Source: Pseudomonadota bacterium (GTDB lineage Bacteria; Pseudomonadota; Gammaproteobacteria; Arenicellales; UBA868). Taken from it: DNA of 5,612 bases. The notes under the pieces were generated by a model. It saw nothing but the letters and a program-made list of their open reading frames with translations, made no database searches and had not been told where the DNA came from. The DNA is taken from assembly GCA_018661145.1 (NCBI GenBank), contig JABJIU010000209.1, positions 1 to 5,612 of the forward strand. Reading direction: 5' to 3'. Positions 1 through 5,612 of the stretch are shown piece after piece; within the stretch, counting starts at the first letter, position 1; each line of letters starts with the position of its first letter. Position numbers and translations under genes: made by a program.

Positions 1-796
1 CCACCAAGGAAGCTAGGGACTGGCGGGCAACCCCGAACTGCTCGGGTGTGATTACGTAATCCCTGATACTGCCATCACGGAGTTCCGAGACATGGGTGTC
101 CGACGCAATGCTAATCTCATCCAAACCATCCTCTGAACACACCACCAGCGTGTGCACGCTGCCGAGATTGCTAAATGCCTCTGCCAGTGGGTGAACCCAC
201 GCCCGGTCAAATACACCAACCAACTGCCAGCGCGCACCGGCCGGGTTGGTCAGGGGTCCCAACAAGTTGAACAATGTCCGGATTCCGATCTCCCGTCTCG
301 GACCCACCGCGTGCCGGGTGGCGCCGTGATGGGTGGGCGCAAACATAAACCCGATGCCCACGGCATCGATAGTCTGAGCGACCTGGTCGGGGGAGAGCGT
401 GATGTTGACCCCGGCAGTCTCCAGTACATCGGCGCTTCCCGACTTCCCGGTAGCTGCCCGGTTGCCATGTTTGGCCATCACCGCACCGGCCGCACAGGCG
501 ACCAGCGCCGACGCAGTCGAAACATTAAAGAGGCTCGCGCCGTCTCCTCCCGTGCCGACAGAATCCGCTACCTGCTCACTTTTAACGTTGACCTGGGCGG
601 CGAATTCACGCATGACCGTTGCCGCGCCAGTCAATTCCTCAACAGTTTCGCCCTTGATATGCAAAGCTGTCAGCACAGCACCGATCTGCGCCGGCGTTGC
701 ATCGCCGCTCATAATGATGCGCATCACCTCACCCATTGCCTCATGGCTGAGATCCTCGCCCCGGGCGACTTTGCGGATTGCGTCTGGCAGATTCAT
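1..796 (-). CDS. trpD: Anthranilate phosphoribosyltransferase, C-terminus cut by window edge
   Basis: This enzyme transfers the phosphoribosyl group of PRPP onto anthranilate, the second committed step of tryptophan synthesis, in the cytoplasm. I translated 265 residues from the ATG at 796; the frame is open to the left edge, so about a quarter of a typical ~340-residue TrpD is missing. The PRPP-binding loop GTGGDG is at residues 81-86, followed by LFNVSTASA. The anthranilate/phosphate segment KHGNR (109-113) leads into GKSGSADVLE (117-126). RREIGIRTLFNLLGPLTNP (168-186) is a family hallmark, and the metal-binding Asp-Glu pair lies in DGLDEIS (223-229). The start is fixed by an in-frame TAA at 806-808. 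No good Shine-Dalgarno is visible, which fits translational coupling to qor, whose stop is 30 bases upstream. No broken motif is seen, so it is probably functional. The next gene leftward is expected to be trpC, but that is outside the window. Confidence 0.96.
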   Translation of the reverse strand, partial: MNLPDAIRKVARGEDLSHEAMGEVMRIIMSGDATPAQIGAVLTALHIKGETVEELTGAATVMREFAAQVNVKSEQVADSVGTGGDGASLFNVSTASALVACAAGAVMAKHGNRAATGKSGSADVLETAGVNITLSPDQVAQTIDAVGIGFMFAPTHHGATRHAVGPRREIGIRTLFNLLGPLTNPAGARWQLVGVFDRAWVHPLAEAFSNLGSVHTLVVCSEDGLDEISIASDTHVSELRDGSIRDYVITPEQFGVARQSLASLV

Positions 797-826
797 GGCC
801 TGACTTTACACCACAATAGGGACTTT

Positions 827-1804
827 CTAGGGGAGCAGGAGCGTAGCGCCCGTCGTCCGTCGGCCTTCAAGATCTTCATGGGCCCGTTGCGCCTCCGACA
901 GGGGATACTCCTGGTTGATATCTGTTTTGACCGCGCCACTTTGCAGCACATCGAACAGCTCCGATGCGCAGTAAAGAAGATCCTCACGGCTCGCGGTGTA
1001 ATTGAAAAGCGTCGGGCGCGTCAAGAAAAGGGATCCTTTTCCCGACAGCAGCGCGGGATCAAATGGCTCCACTTTCCCGGAACTTTGTCCAAAAAGAACT
1101 AGAGTGCCGCGGGTCCTGAGACAATCCAGACTTTGATGGAAGGTGTCGCGACCAACAGAATCATAGACCGCATCAACGCCGTTGCCGTCGGTCAACTCCT
1201 GGACACGATCGACAAAGTTTTCCTCGTTGTAAAGAACCGTATGGGTACATCCATGCGCACGGGCCAGTGCCGCCTTCTCTTCTGACCCGACAGTACCGAT
1301 CATGGTCACCCCAAGGTGTTTGGCCCACTGACACGCTATAAGGCCAACACCGCCCGCAGCGGCGTGGAATAAAATGGTGTTCCCCGCTTTGAGCGCGACG
1401 GTGCTTCGCAGCAGATATTGCACGGTCATGCCCTTCAGCATCATGGCCGCCGCCATTCGGTCGTCGATCCCCTCTGGCAGGCGTACCACTCCACTCGCAG
1501 GCATCAACCGCGACTCAGAATAAGCGCCGAGCGGCTGGGCGGCGTAACCTACGCGATCACCCGGGGTGAGGCCTGTAACCTCTTCTCCCACGGCTTCGAC
1601 CACGCCCGCCCCTTCAAGCCCTGGAGTAAACGGCAGTTGCGGTGCAGGGTACGCGCCACTTCTGAAATAAACATCGATGTAGTTGAGTCCCACCGCGGTA
1701 TGACGCAGCAGGATCTCCGATGGGCCGGGACTTGGAACCTCAATAGCCTCCCACCGCATAACCCCGGGCCCGCCAGTCTCGCTGACTCTGATCGCGTGAT
1801 TCAT
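827..1804 (-). CDS. qorA: NADPH:quinone oxidoreductase, zinc-free MDR family (Qor type)
   Basis: This is a 325-residue cytoplasmic reductase that uses NADPH to reduce quinones or related enones, and its length is close to that of E. coli Qor. The N-terminal GroES-like half contains GLNYIDVYFRSGAYP (39-53), PGLEGAGVVEAVG (61-73) and the PGDRVGYA turn (81-88). The Rossmann half carries the nucleotide-binding AAAGGVG (148-154) within HAAAGGVGLIACQWAK, then YDSVGRDT (214-221), KGSLFLTRP (256-264) and a conserved end, AQRAHEDLE (305-313). No structural zinc lobe of four cysteines is present, which separates Qor from zinc alcohol dehydrogenases. I chose the ATG at 1804 because GGAG lies just upstream and family homology begins there. 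The frame opens 25 codons earlier (ATG at 1879), but that extension does not resemble Qor. The stop is 30 bases before trpD. The exact substrate cannot be told from sequence. Confidence 0.95.
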   Translation of the reverse strand: MNHAIRVSETGGPGVMRWEAIEVPSPGPSEILLRHTAVGLNYIDVYFRSGAYPAPQLPFTPGLEGAGVVEAVGEEVTGLTPGDRVGYAAQPLGAYSESRLMPASGVVRLPEGIDDRMAAAMMLKGMTVQYLLRSTVALKAGNTILFHAAAGGVGLIACQWAKHLGVTMIGTVGSEEKAALARAHGCTHTVLYNEENFVDRVQELTDGNGVDAVYDSVGRDTFHQSLDCLRTRGTLVLFGQSSGKVEPFDPALLSGKGSLFLTRPTLFNYTASREDLLYCASELFDVLQSGAVKTDINQEYPLSEAQRAHEDLEGRRTTGATLLLP

Positions 1805-1808
1805 AACA

Positions 1809-1812
1809 CTCC
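1809..1812 (-). promoter_or_regulatory. Ribosome binding site of qorA
   Basis: GGAG on the minus strand stands four bases before the ATG at 1804. It is the only clear Shine-Dalgarno on the minus strand here and decides for the 325-residue product over the 350-residue open frame. Confidence 0.6.
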
Positions 1813-1851
1813 AATTTTTGTTAGCCCCAAGGTCTCGGGCGCCATATAAAG

Positions 1852-1887
1852 GGCGGCATTGTATACCGCCTACAGCCATGTCTGGCT
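1852..1887 (-). terminator. Tandem hairpins after the decarboxylase gene, possible terminator or attenuator
   Basis: Two small inverted repeats follow the decarboxylase stop (TAA, 1892-1890) directly. Read on the minus strand, the first is AGCCA-GACA-TGGCT (1887-1874), a 5-bp stem with a 4-base loop. The second is GGCGGTA-TACAA-TGCCGCC (1870-1852), a 7-bp stem with one T-G wobble and a 5-base loop, followed by CTTTATAT. The tail is not a clean T run, so a strong rho-independent terminator is doubtful. The position at the gene end and ahead of qorA is what supports the call. Chance short hairpins remain possible. Confidence 0.3.
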
Positions 1888-1889
1888 AG

Positions 1890-3053
1890 TTACAACTCAC
1901 CGAAGTTGCTCGTCACTTCAACAAACGTATCGGCGAAAAAGCCGTTGAAATGGGTACGGCAAGCTGCGCCATAAGCGCCGATTCGGTCAAACTCTATCCA
2001 GTCCCCTTCCTTAAGGTCTTCCGGAAGACGGACCGTGCGTGGAAAAATGTCAAGCGAATCACAAGTCGGCCCATAGAGCGTGTACTCCTGATACGTATCC
2101 GAGAAATCCCGCGTGGCGACAAGTCGTATGGGCAGATGAAGATTGTATTTTTCTTCGATGAAACTGCCGTACATCCCGTCGTTGAGATAAAGCGCATCAT
2201 CCTTTCGCAGATGCACCTGCGTGATCAGAGATTCCCCATCCACGCACAGCGCTCTGCCGGGCTCACACATGACCCGGCAGTCCTCGGGCAAGGAAAGGTC
2301 AAAAAGCCCCGCGCGGATACTCGAAAAATAACTTTCCATTTCCTGACCCATGGAGTTCAAGTATTCCCCGGGAAACCCGCCACCCACATCAACACAAGCT
2401 GGGTCAGCACCGATCCCCCGGATTACCTCATCGGCCAGTTGTAAACCCTCCACAAACCCTTCGCCGTCAAGGCACTGAGAGCCCACATGAAACGCAACAC
2501 CATAGCGGAAACCTAATCCAAGCGCCGCCTTTCCAAGTGAAATCGCTTCAGCAATTGAAGCACCAAACTTGCTGGAAAGTTCATAAACCGCACCCTCGTA
2601 GTGAATGGCCACCCGGACTACGATCACCGTCTCCGGCCCCCTGGGAACGATCTCGGCAATCTTTTCGAGCTCGGTCACGTGATCAACGACATAGTGGCGC
2701 ACCCCGTAGACTTCGTGCGCTGAGCGGATTGCGGCGCGGCTTTTTACCGGGTGCATGAAATAACTCGTTGCCCCGGGCAGCTGCTCCGCTACCAGGGCAA
2801 CCTCAGCAAGGGACGCCGTGTCGAAATGCCTGATTCCCGCATCAAAAAGGGTCTTGAGCATATGCGGTTCAGGGTTACACTTCACCGCGTACAGAACGTC
2901 TCCGGGAAATCCCTTTAGAAATTCTTCCCCCACAGCTCTGATATGGTGGCGGCGAACGCAAAACACCGGGTAACTCGGCTTCAAGCTAGCAACCACCTCC
3001 TCCGGAGACGCATAAACGGGAAGATGGGCATGCTGGCGTACGGCAGTATCCAT
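1890..3053 (-). CDS. Ornithine/lysine decarboxylase, alanine-racemase-fold (group IV) PLP enzyme
   Basis: This enzyme removes CO2 from ornithine, possibly also lysine, to give putrescine or cadaverine, the entry to polyamine synthesis. From the ATG at 3053 it has 387 residues. The PLP lysine is K58 in YAVKCNP (55-61). SSKFG (160-164), HVGSQ (189-193) and the glycine-rich phosphate loop GGGFPG (224-229) follow in order, then EPGR (264-267). The second barrel-plus-sheet domain has YGPTCDSLD (327-335), with C331-D332 matching the catalytic Cys-Asp that reaches across the dimer, and the aromatic Y361 in IGAYG. CDSLD favours ornithine/lysine decarboxylase over meso-diaminopimelate or arginine decarboxylases, but ornithine versus lysine preference is inferred only. 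The frame stays open upstream to a TTG at 3128, which would overlap the divergent transporter; no convincing Shine-Dalgarno supports either start. I prefer the ATG because it leaves room for promoters and gives a length usual for bacterial ornithine decarboxylases. Confidence 0.92.
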   Translation of the reverse strand: MDTAVRQHAHLPVYASPEEVVASLKPSYPVFCVRRHHIRAVGEEFLKGFPGDVLYAVKCNPEPHMLKTLFDAGIRHFDTASLAEVALVAEQLPGATSYFMHPVKSRAAIRSAHEVYGVRHYVVDHVTELEKIAEIVPRGPETVIVVRVAIHYEGAVYELSSKFGASIAEAISLGKAALGLGFRYGVAFHVGSQCLDGEGFVEGLQLADEVIRGIGADPACVDVGGGFPGEYLNSMGQEMESYFSSIRAGLFDLSLPEDCRVMCEPGRALCVDGESLITQVHLRKDDALYLNDGMYGSFIEEKYNLHLPIRLVATRDFSDTYQEYTLYGPTCDSLDIFPRTVRLPEDLKEGDWIEFDRIGAYGAACRTHFNGFFADTFVEVTSNFGEL

Positions 3054-3100
3054 GGCAATTTCGATATTCGGTTGAATCCAGTGGACGGGATTCTGACACA
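3054..3100. promoter_or_regulatory. Divergent 47-base promoter region between decarboxylase and transporter
   Basis: With the chosen starts, only 47 bases separate two divergent genes, so their control signals must sit here or inside the opposite gene's 5' end. The plus strand has a TTGAAT at 3072-3077 that could be a -35 element, but no matching -10 follows at the right distance. I see no clear operator, riboswitch or strong Shine-Dalgarno. The call rests on gene layout, not on a recognised motif. Confidence 0.4.
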
Positions 3101-4306
3101 ATGACTTCTGCAAATCCCGAAAACCCAACGCAGACCCGACAAGGTCGACTGCTCGGATTAAAGGCGCTGCAAGGCGTTTGCGTCCTGGGTCATCTCGCCA
3201 ATGACTGGGCCTCCGCAGCCATTTGGCTTCTTGCGCCCGCGATTGGTCTAGCGCTTGAACTTAAACCCTCAGAAATTGGTCTGTTGCTTACGATCCACTC
3301 GATCGGTGCTTCACTCGCGTACTTTCCGGCCGGGATTCTGGCGGACCGCGTGCGGTCCCAAGGGGCTCTGCTCCTCGGCACTTTCTGGTGGGTCACGCTG
3401 GGTTATCTGGTGGCATCGGGTGCCCCTGGATTCTGGTCTCTTGCGGTCCTGCTCGCCATCGGAGGGATGGGCGATGCGGCCTGGCACCCTATCGCGACCG
3501 GCATGCTTGTCCGCCAGATGCCCCAGCAGCGTGGCCAGGCGCTCGGCGTTCATGCTATCGGGGGGACGCTGGCCGAAGTCTTCTCACCCCTCATGGTGGG
3601 CTTTCTATTGGCCGTGCTCGACTGGCAGCAGGTGCTCCAACTCTCGGTACTTCCCGCTGCATTAATGGGGACCGTCTTCTTCTTTCTGGTTCGGCGTATT
3701 CCTTCAAGACACATCAGTGCTGCCCTCACCCGAAGGGATCTCCTCACGTTTATCCGTCAGTGGCGGAGGCGGAAGGGGTTGCTTCTGGTGGGAGGGATTG
3801 CGACCTACAACATGGCGCTGATCGCGTTGATGACCATGATGCCGTTCTATTCGCAACGCACCTTCGGCTTTAGCCCTGCCGAAACCGGTGTGGCATTTGC
3901 CCTCGCGATGTTGGCGGGGTCTATTGGTCAGCCGCTGGTGGGACGGCTGTCAGACCGCCGGGGCCGGTTCGGGATTTTCGCTTCCTGCTCGGTCTTGGCC
4001 GCGATCCTCTCGGCATCTGTCATGTTTCTGGATACGCCGCTCATCACGGTCGGAATCCTGGCTTGCGCCATGGCAGTACTCGTCGCAATCCGGTCCAGCG
4101 TGCTCGCCATGGCGGTCGACTATTCAAGCAAACACGAAGGGACGTCGATGGGCTTTGTTTTTGTCGTGCTGGACGGGGTCGGGGCGCTTGGGGCGGTCTC
4201 GGCAGGACTGATCGGAGACTTTAGCCTGGTGGCAAGCTTCGGATTTGCCGGGATCCTCTCAATCTCAGCGGTCTGCTTTATTGCAATGGCACAACGCTCG
4301 ACCTGA
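3101..4306 (+). CDS. MFS transporter, 12-TM exporter-like (Fsr-like), substrate unknown
   Basis: This 401-residue inner-membrane protein belongs to the major facilitator superfamily. Hydrophobic helices can be traced along its whole length in two halves, split by a basic cytoplasmic loop (about 198-227, rich in Arg/Lys, with RRDLLTFIRQWRRRKG). The MFS signature between helices 2 and 3 appears as AGILADRVRS (77-86), and its counterpart between helices 8 and 9 as GRLSDRRGRFG (281-291). HLANDW near residues 31-36 and GDAAWHPIATGMLVRQMP (124-141) recall the fosmidomycin-resistance (Fsr) branch of drug/metabolite exporters; this is recalled, not searched. There is no signal peptide, and the first ~20 residues are polar. 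ATG at 3101 is the only start in frame nearby, though its ribosome site is weak. Divergence from an ornithine decarboxylase suggests, without proof, a link to amine export. dnaE2 follows on the same strand after 74 bases. No frameshift or missing segment is seen. Confidence 0.88.
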   Translation: MTSANPENPTQTRQGRLLGLKALQGVCVLGHLANDWASAAIWLLAPAIGLALELKPSEIGLLLTIHSIGASLAYFPAGILADRVRSQGALLLGTFWWVTLGYLVASGAPGFWSLAVLLAIGGMGDAAWHPIATGMLVRQMPQQRGQALGVHAIGGTLAEVFSPLMVGFLLAVLDWQQVLQLSVLPAALMGTVFFFLVRRIPSRHISAALTRRDLLTFIRQWRRRKGLLLVGGIATYNMALIALMTMMPFYSQRTFGFSPAETGVAFALAMLAGSIGQPLVGRLSDRRGRFGIFASCSVLAAILSASVMFLDTPLITVGILACAMAVLVAIRSSVLAMAVDYSSKHEGTSMGFVFVVLDGVGALGAVSAGLIGDFSLVASFGFAGILSISAVCFIAMAQRST

Positions 4307-4340
4307 GCAACGCCACCGGATACCTCTTCTAAGCCGATTC

Positions 4341-4370
4341 CAGTATACTGTATAAATATACAGTATACTG
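4341..4370. repeat. Duplicated self-palindromic decamer CAGTATACTG
   Basis: CAGTATACTG occurs at 4341-4350 and again at 4361-4370. Each copy is its own reverse complement, and the copies are 20 bases apart, about two DNA turns. The LexA box is built from the facing halves of the two copies plus the spacer TATAAATATA. I found no other copy in the window. Confidence 0.85.
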
Positions 4371-4373
4371 GAA
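4370..4373 (+). promoter_or_regulatory. Ribosome binding site of dnaE2, inside the operator arm
   Basis: GGAA lies seven bases before the ATG at 4381 and within the right arm of the inverted repeat. In a transcript that includes the left arm, this site would be paired in the hairpin; in one starting inside the operator, it would be free. Confidence 0.5.
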
Positions 4374-4380
4374 TTCCAAG

Positions 4381-5612
4381 ATGTCGGGCTATGCCGAGCT
4401 GCACTGCATATCAAATTTCACCTTTTTAAGGGGTGCCTCGCACCCTGGCGAACTGGTCCAAAGGGCTTTTGAACTTGGGTACCACGCACTTGCTCTGACC
4501 GACGAGTGTAGTGTTGCCGGAGTTGTCAGGGCGCATACCGCAGCCCGTGAATTGGGCCTGCACCTGATCATTGGCAGTGAATTCATTCTCGAGAATGGTG
4601 ACAGGCTGATCTTGTTGGTCACAGACCGAGAAGGTTACCGGCAGTTGACACGGCTGATCACCACGGCCCGGCGACATGCGGCTAAGGGTCATTACCGCCT
4701 CAACGCCAGCGATCTCTGCGCAGATTCCCTGCAGAATTGCCTTGCACTCATTGCGAGTGATCCTGCGCCGGAATCAGAAGCCGCACTAGTATCACGATAC
4801 CAGGCGCTTTCCCAACATACCCGACGTATGCAGAAACTGATGCCCGGCAGGGTCTGGCTCGCACTTGAGCAGCCGGGCTATGGCAACGACCATATCCATC
4901 GGCAGTCCCTGCAGGAATTGTCAAAAAAATCCGGTGTGCCGCTGGTTGCCACCGGAAATGTACACATGCACATCCGTGCGCGTCAGCCCCTGCAGGACAC
5001 GCTCTCGGCAATACGGTGTCAAAAGACCGTAACCGCCATCAGGGACGTACTTGCGCCAAACGCAGAGCGCCACCTCAAAACCCAGACAGTCTTGGAGCGT
5101 ATCTACCCGCGTGCTCTTCTGGATCAGAGCATAAACATTGCAGATCGATGCCGCTTTTCGCTGGATGAACTGCGCTATCGCTACCCCTGTGAACTGGTAC
5201 CGGATGACTTAAGTCCCACACAGTATCTTCGACAATTGGTTGACTCGGGCACCCGTAAGCGGTGGCCGGACGGGCCGACGAAAAAGGTGCTCCGCCAGAT
5301 TGAGCATGAACTCGGACTGATTGCTGAACTGGATTACGAAGGCTACTTCCTCACGGTCTACGACATCGTCTGCTTTGCCCGATCTCGAAACATCCTCTGC
5401 CAGGGTCGAGGATCAGCGGCAAATTCTGCGGTGTGCTTTACCTTGGGAATTACCGAAGTCGACCCGGCACACATGGAGATCCTGTTTGAGCGATTCGTCT
5501 CACGCGAGCGTAACGAGCCGCCGGATATTGATGTCGATTTTGAGCACGAACGGCGCGAGGAAGTCATGCAGTATGTCTACCGGCGCTACGGGCGGCGGCG
5601 GGCGGCACTGAC
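4381..5612 (+). CDS. dnaE2: Error-prone DNA polymerase DnaE2 (ImuC), C-terminus cut by window edge
   Basis: DnaE2 is a C-family DNA polymerase related to the Pol III alpha subunit. With ImuA and ImuB it carries out SOS-induced translesion synthesis and mutagenesis. I read 410 complete codons from the ATG at 4381, under half of the usual ~1,000-1,100 residues, open to the right edge. The PHP domain starts with YAELHCISNFTFLRGASHP (4-22) and LALTDECSVAGVVRA (37-51), and ends near GNVHMHIRARQPLQDT (192-207); the segments are those of DnaE2 rather than DnaE1. The palm begins with CQGRGSAANSAVCF (340-353), then LFERFVSRERNEPPDIDVDF (368-387), where D384 and D386 match the first two catalytic aspartates of Pol III alpha. 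The third lies beyond the window. An in-frame TAA at 4330-4332 limits the start, and a GGAA precedes the ATG. The LexA box immediately upstream indicates SOS control. No damage is seen in the visible part. Confidence 0.97.
   Translation, partial: MSGYAELHCISNFTFLRGASHPGELVQRAFELGYHALALTDECSVAGVVRAHTAARELGLHLIIGSEFILENGDRLILLVTDREGYRQLTRLITTARRHAAKGHYRLNASDLCADSLQNCLALIASDPAPESEAALVSRYQALSQHTRRMQKLMPGRVWLALEQPGYGNDHIHRQSLQELSKKSGVPLVATGNVHMHIRARQPLQDTLSAIRCQKTVTAIRDVLAPNAERHLKTQTVLERIYPRALLDQSINIADRCRFSLDELRYRYPCELVPDDLSPTQYLRQLVDSGTRKRWPDGPTKKVLRQIEHELGLIAELDYEGYFLTVYDIVCFARSRNILCQGRGSAANSAVCFTLGITEVDPAHMEILFERFVSRERNEPPDIDVDFEHERREEVMQYVYRRYGRRRAAL

Larger units (their letters stand above)
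4337..4374. promoter_or_regulatory. LexA (SOS) operator inside a perfect 38-bp inverted repeat
   Basis: Two 18-base arms (4337-4354 and 4357-4374) are exact reverse complements around AA at 4355-4356. The centre is a canonical gammaproteobacterial SOS box, CTGT at 4348-4351, eight AT bases, ACAG at 4360-4363; the full 20-mer TACTGTATAAATATACAGTA is at 4346-4365. It ends six bases before the dnaE2 ATG. Candidate -10 elements lie within it, TATAAA at 4351-4356 or TATACT at 4364-4369, though no good -35 stands upstream. LexA bound here would cover the promoter and ribosome site of dnaE2. The symmetry well beyond the usual 20 bp is unusual. Confidence 0.93.

Noticed and set aside
152..1102. Long plus-strand open frame of 316 codons
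   Set aside because: It lies antisense to trpD and qorA, both with full family motifs. Its translation is rich in Arg, His and Cys and resembles no protein family I know; it is a shadow of GC-rich codons.
1805..1879. 25-codon N-terminal extension of qorA from an ATG at 1879
   Set aside because: It resembles no part of Qor, runs through the hairpin region, and a better ribosome site precedes the ATG at 1804.
1950..2444. Plus-strand open frame of 164 codons antisense to the decarboxylase
   Set aside because: The opposite strand has an intact decarboxylase with catalytic motifs; this frame shows no domain and no ribosome site.
3255..3873. Overlapping plus-strand frames inside the MFS gene
   Set aside because: They are +1/+2 frames of a clear membrane transporter gene and lack a coherent hydrophobic or domain pattern.
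4337..4374. The 38-bp inverted repeat as an insertion-sequence end or rho-independent terminator of the MFS gene
   Set aside because: No transposase or second terminal copy is present, the stem is AT-rich and no T run follows. The exact LexA box and its place before an SOS gene explain it better.
4389..5011. Minus-strand open frames opposite the 5' part of dnaE2
   Set aside because: dnaE2 is continuous and strongly conserved in sequence on the plus strand; the antisense frames show no recognisable features.
5590..5606. GGC/GGCGG-rich run resembling a simple repeat
   Set aside because: It encodes the Gly-Arg-Arg-Arg-Ala-Ala stretch of DnaE2, where an Arg-rich segment is normal for the family, so it is coding sequence, not an independent repeat.

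Overview
The window reads as ordinary chromosome from a moderately GC-rich bacterium, most likely a gammaproteobacterium. Three things support this: an Escherichia-type LexA operator core (CTGT-N8-ACAG) in front of dnaE2, a DnaE2 protein very close to the Pseudomonas type as I recall that family, and an E. coli-like Qor. The genus cannot be named from the sequence alone. Five protein genes are visible, two of them cut by the window edges. I saw no tRNA, rRNA, CRISPR array, insertion sequence or phage gene.

Left part, minus strand (positions 1-3053). Reading leftward, the genes are a group IV PLP-dependent ornithine/lysine decarboxylase (3053-1890), a zinc-free quinone oxidoreductase of the Qor type (1804-827), and trpD for anthranilate phosphoribosyltransferase (796 to beyond position 1). 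qor and trpD are 30 bases apart and probably co-transcribed. The decarboxylase and qor are separated by 85 bases containing two small adjacent hairpins. trpG, the usual upstream partner of trpD, is not here; qor takes its place.

Right part, plus strand (3101-5612). An MFS transporter of 401 residues diverges from the decarboxylase gene across only 47 bases. It is followed after 74 bases by dnaE2 (imuC), the error-prone DNA polymerase, which runs off the right edge just after its first catalytic aspartate motif.

The most striking non-coding element lies between the transporter and dnaE2. It is a perfect 38-bp inverted repeat (two 18-base arms around AA, 4337-4374) with a textbook LexA box at its centre, and its outer right arm contains the dnaE2 Shine-Dalgarno sequence. 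It looks like an SOS operator that could also act as an RNA hairpin blocking translation of read-through transcripts. The genes do not form one pathway: they cover polyamine synthesis with a possible export partner, tryptophan synthesis, quinone/aldehyde redox, and SOS mutagenesis.
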